Positions 39,847 to 53,456 of a DNA stretch of 64,000 nt are shown here, one piece after another. The translations under genes and the position numbers were made by a program. The notes beneath the pieces are model-generated. The model was not told the origin of the DNA, searched no databases, and saw only the letters and a program-made list of their open reading frames with translations. Source of the DNA: Acanthococcus lagerstroemiae (taxonomy: Eukaryota; Arthropoda; Insecta; Hemiptera; Eriococcidae); NCBI GenBank assembly GCA_031841125.1, contig CM063113.1:19241312-19305311 (forward strand), given 5' to 3'. The stretch's first letter is position 1. Each line of letters opens with the position of its first letter.

Positions 39847-40345
39847 AGCTCCACACGGTCATTTACGGAGACGGGGGGGGGGCACGAAAATTATGGGGAA
39901 ACTATTGATTACATAAAAATTGTAAAAAAATAAAAACTAAATAAGAGAAAGAGAGACCGATAGACAGACACGAGGGGGGAGAAGGAGAGAAAAGAAGGTG
40001 TTTGGGGGAGATGATGAATGGGAAGGGTGGGCACACAAGATATGTATATCAGAATTAAAAGAGATAGTGATGTGAAGAGAGAACATAAGGTGAGTTATAG
40101 AAAGACAGGTAACTAGGGCAGTATTTTTCTGCGGAATTCTGTATTTCTTTGACAAAAGATATCAATTTCTGGAGACTGTAGAGCTAATTTATTATACAGA
40201 TGAAGAACTGAGTTCAGTCCACTAGAACGATAACTTTCAGTTCGGGCGGTAATAACATGAAGCAGCTCTCCTGTCCTGTTTGGGTGGGATGGTACTTTAA
40301 TGCCTATTCGACTTAGTTGGAGGGGGGCGTTTACTTTGCTATGAA
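39847..40345 (-). pseudogene. LINE 3' end: RT C-terminus plus tail
   Basis: Minus-strand codons at about 40345-40145 read PLQLSRIGIKVPSHPNRTG, ARTESYRSSG and HLYNKLAL, a LINE C-terminus like that at 34327. The following tail (39975-39847) contains agctccacacggtcatttacg and an aagagaaagagagac run. It recurs at 62990-63133, which identifies it as an interspersed 3' untranslated region. Confidence 0.6.
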
Positions 40346-40359
40346 GGAGTTTTTTTGAT

Positions 40360-42480
40360 TTTTATTTTAGTCTTCGATGAGTACTGATAAAATAAACTTT
40401 TTTAGCCTATAACGTCATTCCCATCCACCTTCAGGGAGGCGTGACCTTGAAATATGTCCCGTAACTTGTGGTATCTTCAAACTGTTCCTCTGCCTCGAAC
40501 TGGGCTCGGCTGTGGGCGAGGGAGGGTAAAATATTGTCGAAAATTAAAATAAAATAAATAAATTGGTGGGTTTCTTTTCCAGAAAGCCGAATTGTTTTTT
40601 GAAAACTAGCTGATACGATTCAGAAAATTCGTAAGTTTTTCTTCGAATAACGATTAAAATGAAAATTTCGTGTGACAAGTAAAAAATGTCACCAACTACC
40701 TAATTTTTCCAACTCAGTTTTGAAATCTCCAGAATGGTGGGGAGTGTCGGCTCTGCTTGAAACCAGATTCATAATCTTGGATTAATATTTTCAGAATCAT
40801 TTCAAGACACACTCATAATGCAAAGTGAGTCGACGTTTGATGTTGAGTTCTTGAAGAATATCATCGTCAACAAAAATAAGCCTATTACTTCTTCTTTTTA
40901 AAAAAAAATCACTCCTTTAATTTTTTTCTTAAGAAAACGGCTTTGATCGTTTCAGATACATCAGTACTCGTTGCACCAGTTTGAAAAATCATGTTATTCA
41001 ACTTGCATATTTTTTCAGTATAATATGCTTCCGCAAATACACCAACACTAGTTTATACGCTTTTTCTCACGTCAAGCAATCACAAAATGGAGAGCAGAGA
41101 GAAAGAGCTCAATCACTGAAGCCCGGCATTTTAGATTCAGTTGTTAAATATTTATGTAGTCCGCGGCTGTGCTTCGAGTATTCAAGTAGGAGAGCTTTAC
41201 ACCAGATGTGTAAATTTTAATGAACGCTTAACGCATATTTTTAAACAAATAAGTGGTATTTGTATTTGTGTACCGCTTCCTCATTCACCCCACGGGAGTG
41301 AAAAGTTCATCGGTGCCCTGGCAGGAGCATATAAAAAGGAAACTTCGCCGCTAAGTAGTTTGGAACGAAAACGAATGTGGGTGTAAAGGATTTCGTACTT
41401 ACGTGAATACGTGCTCCACCGGCAATAACACTTTTTGGGGTTGCGCGTTTCCCGGTTCACGAACATGCAGGGCTCTTGTCACGTTCATCGAGCTGGATTT
41501 ATTTGCCATTTTTCCCTTACACGAATTCGGCACAAGAAAAGACCTCCAATGAACTGAAAATGGGTTATTTTTTCGTGTTTTTTTTTTCTCCCAAAACCAA
41601 TCAGGATTTCGGAAACTTGGTTTATACTTGAGTAACCGTGCGGCCGCAGAGTGTGTATTTAATTTCTTATGGGAGTGACCCCTTGATGGTGCCTGCAAAT
41701 TGAAAAGAATCGTTGATTGTTCGATTAATAAGAATCCCTAGAGAATGCTATTGTACCTTTTACTGGACGGTTAAAGGGCACGAATCCAGAGGCGAGATTA
41801 ACATAGAGTGGAAAACGAAGACCTCAAAAAAGTGCAACGCAATTGCATCTTTGAAACGGGTACATTGAAAGTGTTCGGTTTTTTTTAGTTAGTCCAGACT
41901 GCAGCGAAGACTTACGAAATTAAAGAAACTAAAAAGCGCGTATATTGAATAGTAAAAACATCTTCGTGAGTGCTAACAGAAACTGTGACTGAACAGATGT
42001 CCTATCTGCCCGGTTGAAGGAGAAAAAAGGAGAGTGAGTTATGAGAATTGTTTCGAAAAAATCGCGTAGGAAGTCTAGGAATGCAGGGGACAAAAGACGT
42101 TTGTTATACGCCCGCATCGTGCTACGCAGAAAGTAGCCAAGCTGGACGATTTATACAAAAATATACATTCAGGAGGAGAGGGTTATCGCGAGTCCTTTTC
42201 TTGACAAACATGCCGACGATAAGCATGCATGGTCATTTTGAATTTTAAACGGAAAATTCTCATTATTTGACAATGAAATTTAAATTTTGGCACACGAATA
42301 TGGTCAAATATGGTACGAAAATTAGTTTCTTTCAGTCGAGTTGATTTAGCTACTTTTCTCAATGGTAAAATTTTGATTTTGAAAAGTAAGCTCTGTTCCC
42401 CCGCGATAGCTCATTTCTGATCAAAAGCCTTTACGCGCCTTCTTCACTAATTCTTGTCCTTAGCTTCCCTTGCCCAGGTC
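40360..42480. other. Host DNA, no gene recognised
   Basis: No coding region, RNA or transposon could be supported. Several short open frames here have no family resemblance. Confidence 0.4.
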
Positions 42481-42485
42481 TGTTC

Positions 42486-43500
42486 CTACTCTCTTACTAC
42501 TTCATCCCTCCATCTGATATTTGGTCTACCTCTATTGCGTTTACCTTCTCTATGGGTGTCCATTCCATAATTTTCCTTCTCCCTCTCCCCACTTGTCTCG
42601 CTAGGTGCCCCGCATATTTCCCTTTTAAGTTTTTGGTGGTGTGACCTATACTTCTTACCTCCGAATCCTATTCCTAATTTTTTCATTTTTTTGACCCCCA
42701 GTATGCTCCTCTCCACAGACTCGTAGAGAGCCTTTTCCGGGCCTGGAGCTAGAAATAAAAGGGGTCCCTTCCCTCATAACAAATTTTAGCGAGGGAAATT
42801 TTCTCAGAGACGTTAAATAGAAATTGTATCTCCATTTTCCGTGATTGAAGCGCAGGTGCAACGAGGCAGTGTATATACGTTGTATTTCTTATTTTTTCTG
42901 AGATTTTTTCCTCTCTGCCGGGTCCCCAGCTTTCCCGGACCCGGGGACAAAATACCCACTTCCCCCCCCCTTTTCGGGCCTGCCTCTTCATGGCCCTCTA
43001 AGTAGTCCGAAGCTTCTCCACGCCGGCGTTAGTAGCTGCCCATGTTTGGCATCCGTACGTCAGTGCGAGGAGGGTGTGCCTTTCCCATATTTTAAATTTA
43101 AAGTCTCTTGGAATTTTCCCTTTTAACCTGTTTTCTTTTTCTTTTTTTTTTTCATTCAGTTGTTTTTCTATCCCTTGTTTATTCTTTCGGATATTTCGTT
43201 TTTGTATTTGTTTTTAGAAAGTGATAGTTTGACCCAGATATTCTATCTCTTTCACTTTTTGTACTATTATCCTCTCAATCTTAATTTCTTCACTCTTTCT
43301 GTTTGATAAGATTTTTGTATTTTCCGAATTTAGGAATAACCGTGCCTCCCTGCTCTCCCTTGCGAATTCGTCTACCATCTTTTGCTATTCTTTTGGGCTG
43401 TGGGCAGTAATTACTATATCATCTGCAAAACTTAGATTGGTTAGTCTTTACCCTTCGATTTTTATTTCCTTCTCTTCCCAGCTGAATCCTCTGAAGATTT
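42486..43500 (-). pseudogene. RTE-like LINE reverse transcriptase fragment, with insertion
   Basis: From right to left on the minus strand: SFADDIVITAHSPKE (RT active site, near 43420), EYLGQTITF, LLALTYGCQTWA, then VERSILGVKK and GRPNIRWRDEVV at the C-terminus. This is the known order in RTE-type elements. About 250 unrelated bases at 42730-42985 interrupt it, bracketed by imperfect repeats of ttttc(c)gggcct. Stops are frequent, so the copy is dead. Confidence 0.8.
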
Positions 43501-43509
43501 CTAAACTGT

Positions 43510-44029
43510 GAGTCAAATCAAACATACAATACAAGCTGGGCAGCATCGAATGCGAAATTTGTTCCTATTTTGATAGTATGATCAAGTTTTGTAAAACTTG
43601 TTCTTTTTATTATAAAATTTATGGATTTAGGGGCCCCAAATCGGGATTGGATGAAAACGTTGAATTGGTGACCACAGAAATTTGTATTTCGATAGCTCAC
43701 TCTAATTTTTATGTGGCCATTTCAATGATGCTGTGGCGACTCGACTATCAGTTCGTTTTGGCCTAGGCGAGGGATGTATTGACCTTTCGAAATTCAATGA
43801 AATCATTCTTTTCGTTCTGAACCTGTTTCCGCTACCTTTCTCGTCTTCTTTCTCGCGACCTGGTCTCCTGCACCCCTCGCTAAAAAGATTAAGAACGTGA
43901 CCTGCTTTTCGTTTGCCCTTGCTCTCTCTTCCAATCGGTGAAATGTAAATTTTGGGTATGGTCTGTTGTTGTACAGTTTTTAATGAATAAACGATCTTTG
44001 GGCTCAATAGTCGTATCTTTGATTAGTCC
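43510..44029. other. Unassigned
   Basis: No gene recognised. Confidence 0.4.
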
Positions 44030-44340
44030 TTCACACTAAAAATTCAATTTTTGGAATTCGGGGCCAAAATCGGTGGGCGGGTCAAAAATCTGATATGATA
44101 TTCGAAGTCAGTGATCCAACAATTCGATTTCGAAGTTCTACTCATTTTTTATATTTTGGCCAATTTAAAGGTGAAAATTATAATTTGAAACTCAACTCGA
44201 AACCCGATCAAAAGTATGATTTGATATTCGGAATCAGCAACCTGGAGAAACCTACTTCGATGATTTGCACCGTATTTTCTAATTTGAAAAAAGTTGGCTT
44301 TGGATAATTCTCAAAAAAAAGTTCAGATTTGATGGCTTGA
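44030..44340. repeat. Copy of a dispersed repeat (related to 52260-53330)
   Basis: Contains tgatattcg(a/g)a(a)tcag(t/c)gacc words twice and ttttggtcaatt-like words, as in the three-unit array at 52260-53160. Internally there are about two diverged units. Confidence 0.45.
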
Positions 44341-47300
44341 AATTTCAAAAAAAAAACAAAACCATTTTATTCAAGTTTTTCCTGAGGGATGAGTGCATGT
44401 ATCCTAGATACGAATTGTAACCTTTGGCTGAAGTCATCTCCACTACATGAGGGGGTAAAGTGTTTCCAGAATTTGATGTCCGTAGCTTAAGAATCTCTTG
44501 GGTCGTGGTCAACCACTGACGTAGGAACGGTGAGGGGGGGGGGTCAACGCTGTCCAAAAGAGCATTTCAGAATGTATTTTAACACATCATTAATTACAGC
44601 AATAGGATGCCGAAATATGTGATGTAGTGACTAAACCCTCCCCCCCCTTCCTTGAGAAAGAGATTCCTACGATACTGTAGTCAAAAGTGAAGGTCCGCGA
44701 ACTAGGAATTTCTTGGGTCGTGGTAAACAGTGAAGGACCATGGACCAGGAATTTCTTTGGTCGTTGTCATTATAATACACAACGTACTACTACCCTGGAA
44801 AATGGATTGCAGACCACGACCTATGACAAAATATTGATACGTGACATTTTCGCATCAGGAAAACGATTATTTAGGAATTTTTATGTTTTATCATGTTTAA
44901 TACTTAACTAGTTCAGTCCATTTCATTTCTTTCCCAAGTGAAAATGTGTCACACTTGCCATCAAGAGCTGATAAGCCACGACTCAAAAATTGAAAAATCG
45001 TGTTCACGCTAATTCTCACAGAGGGTAGTGCTACGATAATGGCAATACTGAACTCAGATCTCGTGTACGAAAGTGTAAATCTCTATCGAAAGGGCCCGCT
45101 TTGTCGGTATCAATTTGAGGGGAGGGAGTTATTTTTGAATGAGACGTTAACCTGCTCTATAACGTTACAAAGAAATAATTTTTTGTATTGTTGAAGTTGA
45201 GGAACGGAAAAGCTGTATTTTGAGAAAAAACGCGATTGAAAGTTGTCAAGTGGTCAAGGGTGGAAACTTCTGTAAGAAAAAAAAAAAAAACGGAATCGAC
45301 AACCTTGGCCCTTTCTGTTTCCACGTATTATACTTTCTGAAGCTGGAACGGAGTGAGATATCAAAAAATGGAAAAGTGGAGGCGAAAGAGCAGAGTTCCT
45401 GCTACCCAAAACGCTAAAAACCGACCATTTGGTCAAAATTCAGCTCTACAGCCAAAACTAAGATTGACAAGGTGGGCCCTTTCGACAGAAACGTACACAG
45501 AATAGTGTTTTCATAACAGACGTGCAGCTATGCAGCCGTTCAACAATGTAGAAGTGTGAAAATCGGTGTGATTGGAGAAGCAAATAAGCTCGGGGGAAGG
45601 AGGACTTGATCTCTTTTTTGAGCGTGAACGTTGCGATTTTGCCCCACCTTGCTCTTCCTAGAAAAATTGTTGCCCCCTCCCGCTCCCTGAAAACGGCAAA
45701 AACATGAAAATTTCAAAATGACTATGGCCCAAGAACAAAACCCTATAACCAAACTTTGGAGGTGTCATGGTACGCTTTCGGTCCCATGTTTTGATATTAG
45801 TGGAGGCCGCAACTCCCCTCAAATATATTCTCCTGTCATGTTCTCCAAAAAAATCGCTCAGTTACATCAATATTGAGACGTAGAAATTTTAATATACTCG
45901 TAGTACAAGCGGTAACGAGCAGCAGCCTTGGAATTTTTGGGTATGTCAGCGATTTACACGTATAACGCACATAGGGGAGGGAGATTCCGCACAATAACTG
46001 AAACATGAACTTTTTCTGAGAATTTCCCCGCTACGTTATCTTGTGCAGAAGGAATGCACATTTTTTCACCCCCAAAATTACTAGACCTTGCTGTTGAGGT
46101 GCGTGTGCGAAAAGATATTTATACTTGGTGCAGTTTTTGTTATATATCTTGTCATTCTTAACATGCAATAAGTTCATTCGCTGGGCATTCCAATTCCAAA
46201 ACGCAAGAAATCCAGTTTTAGGATTTTTTCAGCTTGTATTTTTTCGAATACATATTTTAGTTTTGAAAATTAGGTCGTATCCGTTGAGACTGAGGCTTGG
46301 TTTTGTAAAAACGCGGAGGAAAGAAAATCAAAACTGCAATCCGTAGACGGTTTTTTTGTCCTTCGTCAGCTTAGAAACGTGAGCTTGTTGCATTTTGAAA
46401 ACATAACTTTCATATGCACGGTGGGAGACTATTCTTCGAAACTATTCGAGTCCGAATATTCCGCAAACCTGAAATTAAGCTAACATAAAAACTTGAATAT
46501 GTTGATCTTATTTTCGACAATATTTTGATAATGTTGTTTCTAAATTTATCAATCGAGAATGTTCTCTGAGAGTCTTACAGTTTTGAAATCTATGGCTGGA
46601 TCTCAAGACTAAAATCGAACTTATAAGACCTTTTCATACGCAGATACACGGCCATGTATGTCTTCGGCCAGTATATCGCTAGCACTGTTCGCGTTTCCGC
46701 GGTCCTGCACCACTTGGCGGCGCTACTTTACGCCTTCGCGATGCAAATAGGCAATATTCATGCGTGTGAATAAAATTGCATACTTGGTTTGCCGTAAATA
46801 CGCATCGCCTTGCAACTAGCCACGGACCGGTGCCGTACGGAGGTAACTTGTCGGGAAAGATTGTAAATTACCAGTAAATTACTTCTGTAAATTACTGGTA
46901 ACTTACCGGTAGCTGCATACAGAGTGCAAGCTAGAAGCTGCAGCATTATTTTTCATCAGTTTGTAACTTATCAGCAGACTTTTCGGCTTGTTGTGCACGC
47001 ATGCCTTTGAACGTTGTGTTAAGGTAACTTATTAACAACTTACCAGTAGGTTACCGGTAAAATACGGCTCGGTTTTTAAATTACCGTTAAAGTCAGTTTC
47101 TGGTTGCAAATACTTCCCTAGATCTCTGAAACAGTAGGGCGGGCTTCGGAGCCAAATTCCGTAAGAACGTTTTTGTCACAGAAGCGTGAAATTTGATATG
47201 TTGGTGCTGAATGACATGAGGATCAAGTTTTAGATTAGAGCTCACGCGTCAGGTTTCGTTGGGTTCACTATTATGGGAAAATCGAGGTCAAAATCAGAAT

Positions 47301-48100
47301 TTAGCTTATAACTAGTCTAGAGTGTTCTAAAACGTAAAATGATTGATTCGAAAATTGAAGTTTTTTGTATTCTCTACATAAAAGATTGCTTTCAGTTTTT
47401 TGGTATCTATCCCAAAAATGAATGCTGTGAAGGAGAAGTTCAAAAGAACCCTCTGCACTGCAGTGCATTAAAACAGGCCTTGTGGATGGAAGCGTATAAT
47501 TTTCGACCTTTTTCAATGCCACTGAGTTGTACGAACAGTAGTGATGATAATTACCGCTCAACTCATTCTCATACTTCCCTACATATCCAACCCTGGGAAA
47601 TATTTCGTCCCCACTAACATCCCCCCTCTAGATACCATTTACTTCCTTCTGTTTTTGGCCTTTAAAAATCATTTTGATAGTTGAACTTTATAAGCTTTTA
47701 TAAGAACATTTAAAGAAATTCACAAATCTTTTCTGGGTTTTGAATGTCATTGAATTAGGTGTCGATTTGACAATAAGTTTATAATTGCCACACCAAGGGG
47801 AAAGTGGAAGATGGATTTTTTTCTTTAGAAAATACAATATGCGGCGTATCCAATAACAAATTTGTAAAGTCACAAAATTTATTTTTGGCACCAACCTGAC
47901 CCCAAATCGAAAATTGTTCCACCATGGTTACGGGGATAAAATTTTTGAAAAATACAATATGCATATCAAATACATATTATATGTATAGATAGTTTGTAAG
48001 GTTAATGAATTCATTTTTCACATCAATATGACTCCAAGTCGAAAATTCTGGCACCATGGGTAAGAAGTGGAGGATGAAATTTTTGAATAATTTATTATAT
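44341..48100. other. Host DNA with hairpin repeats, no gene recognised
   Basis: No coding region recognised. At 46865-46905 TTACCAGTAAATTAC and GTAAATTACTGGTAA form a 15-bp hairpin with one mismatch. More ttaccggta words occur to 47080. A 130-bp near-repeat (aaaatacaatatg..., gtcgaaaattgt.ccaccatgg) links 47820-47960 and 47940-48065. Confidence 0.4.
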
Positions 48101-48101
48101 T

Positions 48102-48691
48102 TTACAGCCAGACGAATTCGTCTCCCCATCTTGTCATCGGTCTGCCAAGTGATCTTTTCCTCTCGTACGGCGTCCAAACCACTACTTTTCTTTCCCATCT
48201 CTCTTCCTCTGTCTTAAAATATGCCCCGCGAACTTCCATTTCAGTTTCTTCACAAAATATCCTGTCTGTCATACTAGAATTTTTCCTTAAAATTTGGTTG
48301 CTAATTTTGTCTCTCCCTAATGCCAAAATTGCTCCATTCCATAGCTCTCTGCGTTCTTTGAAGTTTCTACGTACCACCTTTTGTTAGGGCTCAGGTCTGG
48401 GCCCCGTAAGAAAGAACCGACCGTGTGCAGCTTTCCCATATTTTGTCTTTAAATTGTTGTTAAACTTTTTTCTAAAAGTTGATTTTAGTGCCCAGTACTT
48501 TTACCACCCTTTTTAACCCCGATATTTAATTCTTTTTCACTCCAGTTTTTGTAGGACAAAATTTGTCCCAAATATACTACTTCTTCCTTCCATCTCACTT
48601 CATTTCCTTCAATTTTTATCAGTCTTTTTTTGTTGTTCGCCAAAATGAATGTGCATTTTAAATAGCAAATTCTTAAGGTTGTTGTATTCAT
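48102..48691 (-). pseudogene. Second RTE-like LINE fragment
   Basis: Minus-strand frames read VRWKEEVVYLGQILSY (48691-48485), then after a frame change ELWNGAILALGRDKIS, and WTPYERKRSLGRPMTRWGDE (48377-48102). The order matches the copy at 42486-43500, so both are C-terminal ends of RTE-type elements. No active site is left. Confidence 0.75.
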
Positions 48692-48699
48692 TCTCGATT

Positions 48700-51610
48700 T
48701 CAGTTTGACCCCATGTCGAAAACTGTGGCACCTGAGGGAGAAGAAAATAAAATGTACCTTTTTTGGTAGGAAATGAAAAGTTTCAATTTTTGTCTAAGAG
48801 GTGTCTCGTTTTTAACCATACAGGGCTAGTTAAAAAGACTAAAACCTCGATTACGATTCCTTTTTTCCCATAATTTGAGACCCAGAAGTGTCGGTCAATG
48901 TCCCCTCAATTTTAAAATCGATCCGCATGTCTTCGAAAACTCACGTACCAAGTTGAAATGTTTTTATGAAAAGGTATGCGATTTTTTGACAACTGTTTTA
49001 CTAAGGTCTTCTTTGATCAGCTAACTTACATTTTCAGCGCTGATACCGGCATTTTCACCCTATTTAAGATACAACCTCTTCCACCTTCGCGATAAACTTC
49101 TAAATCTCCGACATGAGAGAAAAGTACTCCTATAAATCTGCGCAACGAACACCCGAAACTCCTTATCAGTTCAAATTACGAAAGTTACTTATACCAAAAA
49201 TGTCAAAAAGCGTTTCCACGGGTTTTCTCAGCATGGCACCGGTTAAAACATCGTCTACAGAATTTTAAATTTAGATGTAACGATCTAAAGATTAGATAGC
49301 GAACAGTTGGCGCTGTCGAAATATTTTCTTCGTTCGTGACGTTCCGCGCACGAAGTTTTTGAGAGAAAAAGAAAAGAAAAAGGGAAAAAACCGGGAAAAC
49401 GACCTGCGTGTTCCAAGTTAATTCTTGTATTTACTGTGAGAAGACCGGGGTTAAAACTTTACTTTTTTTCTAGTTTCCAGTCATCAGCTGAAAAGGAGAA
49501 TCTAACGCGTTATGAGGTAGGTCGTAAAATGCTTCGCGAAATCTAAAGTACATGAAATTAAAGTTCCATTCTGCGAAACAGTTTCGGGTATTCATATCAT
49601 CCTCACCAAGATTCAGTGGAATATATTCAAAAGGTCGCTTAAATATATGAAATTCTAGCATTCCGTTCAGAGCGAATCCTAGCGAGCCCAAATTTTATCG
49701 GCTTTCTCCTAATTTTGGAAGAATAACTCCGAATGTTGACTGGAATTTCGCAACGCCTCATATACAACAGAATTTGCAAAGAGCAGAAATAGCCCAAGGA
49801 CTGAACGTCTGGTTCCACGAGAGACCGGAAATTTGTGAATACGAGTCAGTGCTGCCAGATTTATTTTGCCAAAATTTGGAGAACTGTCCAGAAAGAGAAA
49901 TCCGGACACAAATGTGATGTCCAAAGGGAAGGAATCTTAAGGAGAAAAAATAAAAAATCTTTTTTTCAGCTTTTCTGCCATCGAATTAAGTGTAGAATGA
50001 TAATCTATGTTCAGTTTTACCAATTATTCTAAAAAAATTAATTTCCATGGGTTTCATAAGTTGAAAAAGAAAAAATACAATACAACTATTAAAAAAAGCA
50101 ATGATGAAAAAAAAATGCATTTAAAGTTCGATTTACTAGAAAATAATGATAAAACTATTAGGAATAAAAGCAGGTTAATGTTTTTTATAGGAAATTTCAT
50201 GTAGAACTCAGTTTTATTTTCAGTTTTACGAAATAATGCACCCAAAATTAAACTAACAGAGAAAGGAAATGCCCTATTAAAAATCACTCAAATATCTCAG
50301 ACAACAATTACTATAGATCAAATTGAATCTCTACATTTGGAAAACTGAAAATTCTTTACTATTTTATTTTCATTTTGGAACCATGCATAATTCGATGGCC
50401 CAAGAGCATTTTCCTACATTATATTGAATTTGAATGGGAGCTAAGAAATTACGAATGGATTTGTATCAATAATTCGATCTAATAAATGCTATGGATTCAT
50501 GAAGTTTATTCGAATCTTTTTAGTAGATTCGTCGGATTTGTACTTTTTTTCTGTCTCTTTGTGAATCTCACACTGAAAGCTCATAATTATCGGGGGGGGG
50601 GGGGGGGGGCGAAAAAGAGAAAACCAAACACGCGCTGAAAGAAGATGATTATTTTCAACTTTTAATTGAATTTTGAATTCATTACAATGGCGGACAAAAG
50701 AAATGGAAGATGACCCTGGAAAAGTTGATTTGGATGCCAGAACCGGTCATTTCGTGTATTCGAATCCACAAATCCACTCCATTTATTTGAATCCGATTTG
50801 AATTACAGCAAACGTGAATAATTCTTGAATCATATTCGAATTTAAAAAAGAAATAGTTATTTGTGAAGTCTGATTCGAATCTAATTTTAGTTGATTTGTT
50901 TTTAACCTTGGTTTCTGAAAAAGAATGCTTTGGGTGAAAGGAAAACTGAGTAATTATTAAGGTAAAAAGACGAGAAAACATTTTTTCTAGTTCAGTTTAG
51001 TGCAATCAAAATGCAGTCAGCCACAGAAAAAGATTTCAAACTAATCAGAAGTTGAATAAACGCACAAAACGAGAAAAAACAACGAAAATCCGGATTTTCC
51101 CCAAAATTTCCGGACATTATTCAGAAATTTGTATATTTTTTGTCGAAGGTTGAAAAATCCGGAGATTTACTCTGGAAAATCCGGACACCTGGCAGCACTG
51201 ATACGAGTTCGTTGATGTGCGAGTGGAAGAGTATGTGCGTATTCACAGTACACGGGCGCGCGTGCGCGTAGGAACTTCATTCTATAGCCAACTATTCCTT
51301 CAACGTGGGCTACCATTCCTTCAGCGTGGTTCTAATCATTTAGAGCCCCCTCTATCGTATGCTGTTGGTTCAACCTCATAAAATATGTTCTATTATATGC
51401 ATATAAATGATTTCTATGAGAAAAAGTAATAATGTTTAAAAAAAAAAAAAAAAAAAAAAAACACTGTAGAATGACTCTTAGGATGAAACGTTTAAATCTA
51501 TCATTGTCAGTGGCGCAGCCAAGAGAGTGGCTTGCGGAGCTGCATCTTTTTTTTTCTTTCTTTTTTTTTTTTTTTGTATTTTTGCAGTCGTTTGAATAAA
51601 GAAATTTTGG
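48700..51610. other. Host DNA, no gene recognised
   Basis: Nothing coding supported. A G18 tract lies at about 50592-50609 and an A22 tract near 51439. Confidence 0.4.
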
Positions 51611-52165
51611 TCAAGTACAGAAATCTTTTAAACCAGTCTGAACCTTTAAAGTGTTTGCTGCCACCTGTAAAAATGCAGACTCTCTGTTTCCCTCCACTTG
51701 AGCCAGACAAATTCCCGGCGATCTTCTGTTAGCTGATGCAGTGGTCAGGCAATACCAGCAAAGTCTCGGATGTACCTTTGGTAGTAGGAACAGAATCCGA
51801 GGAAGCTCCTGGTCTGACGCTTGTCCACTGAAACGGGCCACTTTTCCACCGCAGATAGCTTATCTGGGTCGGTCTGGATTCCTTCCTTGGAGATGACGTG
51901 GCCTAAAAATCCTACCTCCATCTGGACCAGAGAACATGTCTTGGGCGACAGCTTCAACCCGGCACTCTGGAACCTGGAGAACACCTATCTGACCTTATCT
52001 AGGTGTTGTTGCAGGGTACATCCTCCTAAGATGACCACATTACCGAGGTACACTAGGCATATCTTGCCTAGTAGGCCTTGCAGGACTGTCTCCATCAAAC
52101 GCTCGAATGTAGCTGGCGCATTACACAGTCCAAAGGGCATCACTGTGTGCATGAAGTCACTTTGA
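51611..52165 (-). pseudogene. Ty3/gypsy reverse transcriptase fragment
   Basis: Minus-strand coding for MPFGLCNAPATFERLMETV, LGKICLVYLGNVVI (the YxDD active site is changed to YLGN), SPKTCSLVQMEVGFLGHVIS and FLGFCSYYQRYIRDFAGI. It is a close relative of the copy at 58182-59011. The loss of both active-site Asp residues shows it is inactive. Confidence 0.85.
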
Positions 52166-52259
52166 TAACTTGCGTTCAGAAACTCAAAAATTTGAAAATT
52201 AGAATCACTTTTGAGTCTAAAATTGAATTTCAGGGCCCTAAAACGGGTTGAATCTGGAG

Positions 52260-53335
52260 GAAAAGGTGACATTCGGAATCAGTGACCTTGAAAACCCCCT
52301 TTTCGATAGTCTGTTTGCTAGGTCATGATACTTCAATTTTGGACGGATTTTGGTCATCTCTAGGCTTCTTACCCCCAAATTTGATGAATTGTGAAATTTT
52401 TTTCATGGATTCATACTCTGGAGGAAGTTTCCTATTTAACGATGTGCGTGAAGCCACTTTAATAATCTGCATTCAGAAAGTCAAAAATTTGTGAATAGGA
52501 ACCAATTTAAGTTGAAAATTTGGATTTTAAAGCCCTATTCGGAATCCGTGACCTCAAAAACCTCTCTTTCAATCGTTTGTTTACTAGGTTATGACACTTT
52601 AAATTTTGATGAATTTTGGTCATCTTTAGGCCACTTGCCCCCAAAATTGATAAATTTTGAAATTTTTTCACGGATTCGTATTTTGCAGGATATGCTCTTT
52701 CTAGCGATATACATAAAGGCATACCTTTCCATTTAAGATTCCGAAGTTGGTGGCACGTTACAGCCCCCCCATAAATGAGGAAGAAAATTTTTCAAGCCCT
52801 AGAAAAACTAGACCTTGCCGCAGGAAGATGACAATTTGTCCGGCAAAGATCCGCCAATCGGTTCGAGAAAAAAATGGCGGGGGTAACTTTCGTGGAACAT
52901 CCAATAACCCCTTCTGCCCCAAGTTTTTGAATATTCTGCCCCCTGGGTTAGTCAAATCGGAAAAATAAGGTGATATTCGAAATCAGCGACCTAGAAAACC
53001 CCATTTTCGATAGTTCGTTTGATAGGTCACCGCACTTTGATTCTTGGTGGATTTTGGTCATTTCTAGGCCCCTTACCCCGCAAAATTGACCAATTTTGAT
53101 TTTTTCGACGGATTCGTATTTTAGAGTAAATGGCCTTTCCAACAAGGTGCATAAAGGCATACCTTCCTATTTAAGATTCCGAAGTTGGTGGTAGGTTCCA
53201 GCCCCCCGTGAAAGAAGTAGAAAAGTTTTTAAGCTCAGGAGAAACAAACTTTACGACTGGAAAATCATTTTCGTCCCGGGAAGATATGCTCATCGGTTCG
53301 TGAAAAAACCAAGGGGGGACTTTCGTGGAACACCC
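52260..53335. repeat. Three diverged copies of a ~200-bp repeat
   Basis: Each copy (52265, 52535, 52975) has t(g)atattcg(g/a)aatcagtgacct, cgatagt(c/t)gttt, tttggtcat(c/t)t(c/t)taggc and ccgaagttggtgg words in the same order. The last two copies extend into a shared ~150-bp tail ending in gaaagtcccccc/gtggaaca. Confidence 0.65.
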
Positions 53336-53456
53336 TGTATATCCTGGCGTTATCGGTGAAACTCCTTATCGCCCCCGTTATCGAACTTCTATTCTGCTGC
53401 TCGAAACGTGTCGATCTTTCTTCGCTTATCTCGAATGTTCGGGAGCGTTCGTCACA
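53336..53456 (-). repeat. Partial Ty3/gypsy LTR (inverted)
   Basis: Matches the first 120 bases of the LTR at 55650 in reverse orientation, from TGTGACGAACGCTCCC to the TATA box region. Confidence 0.8.
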
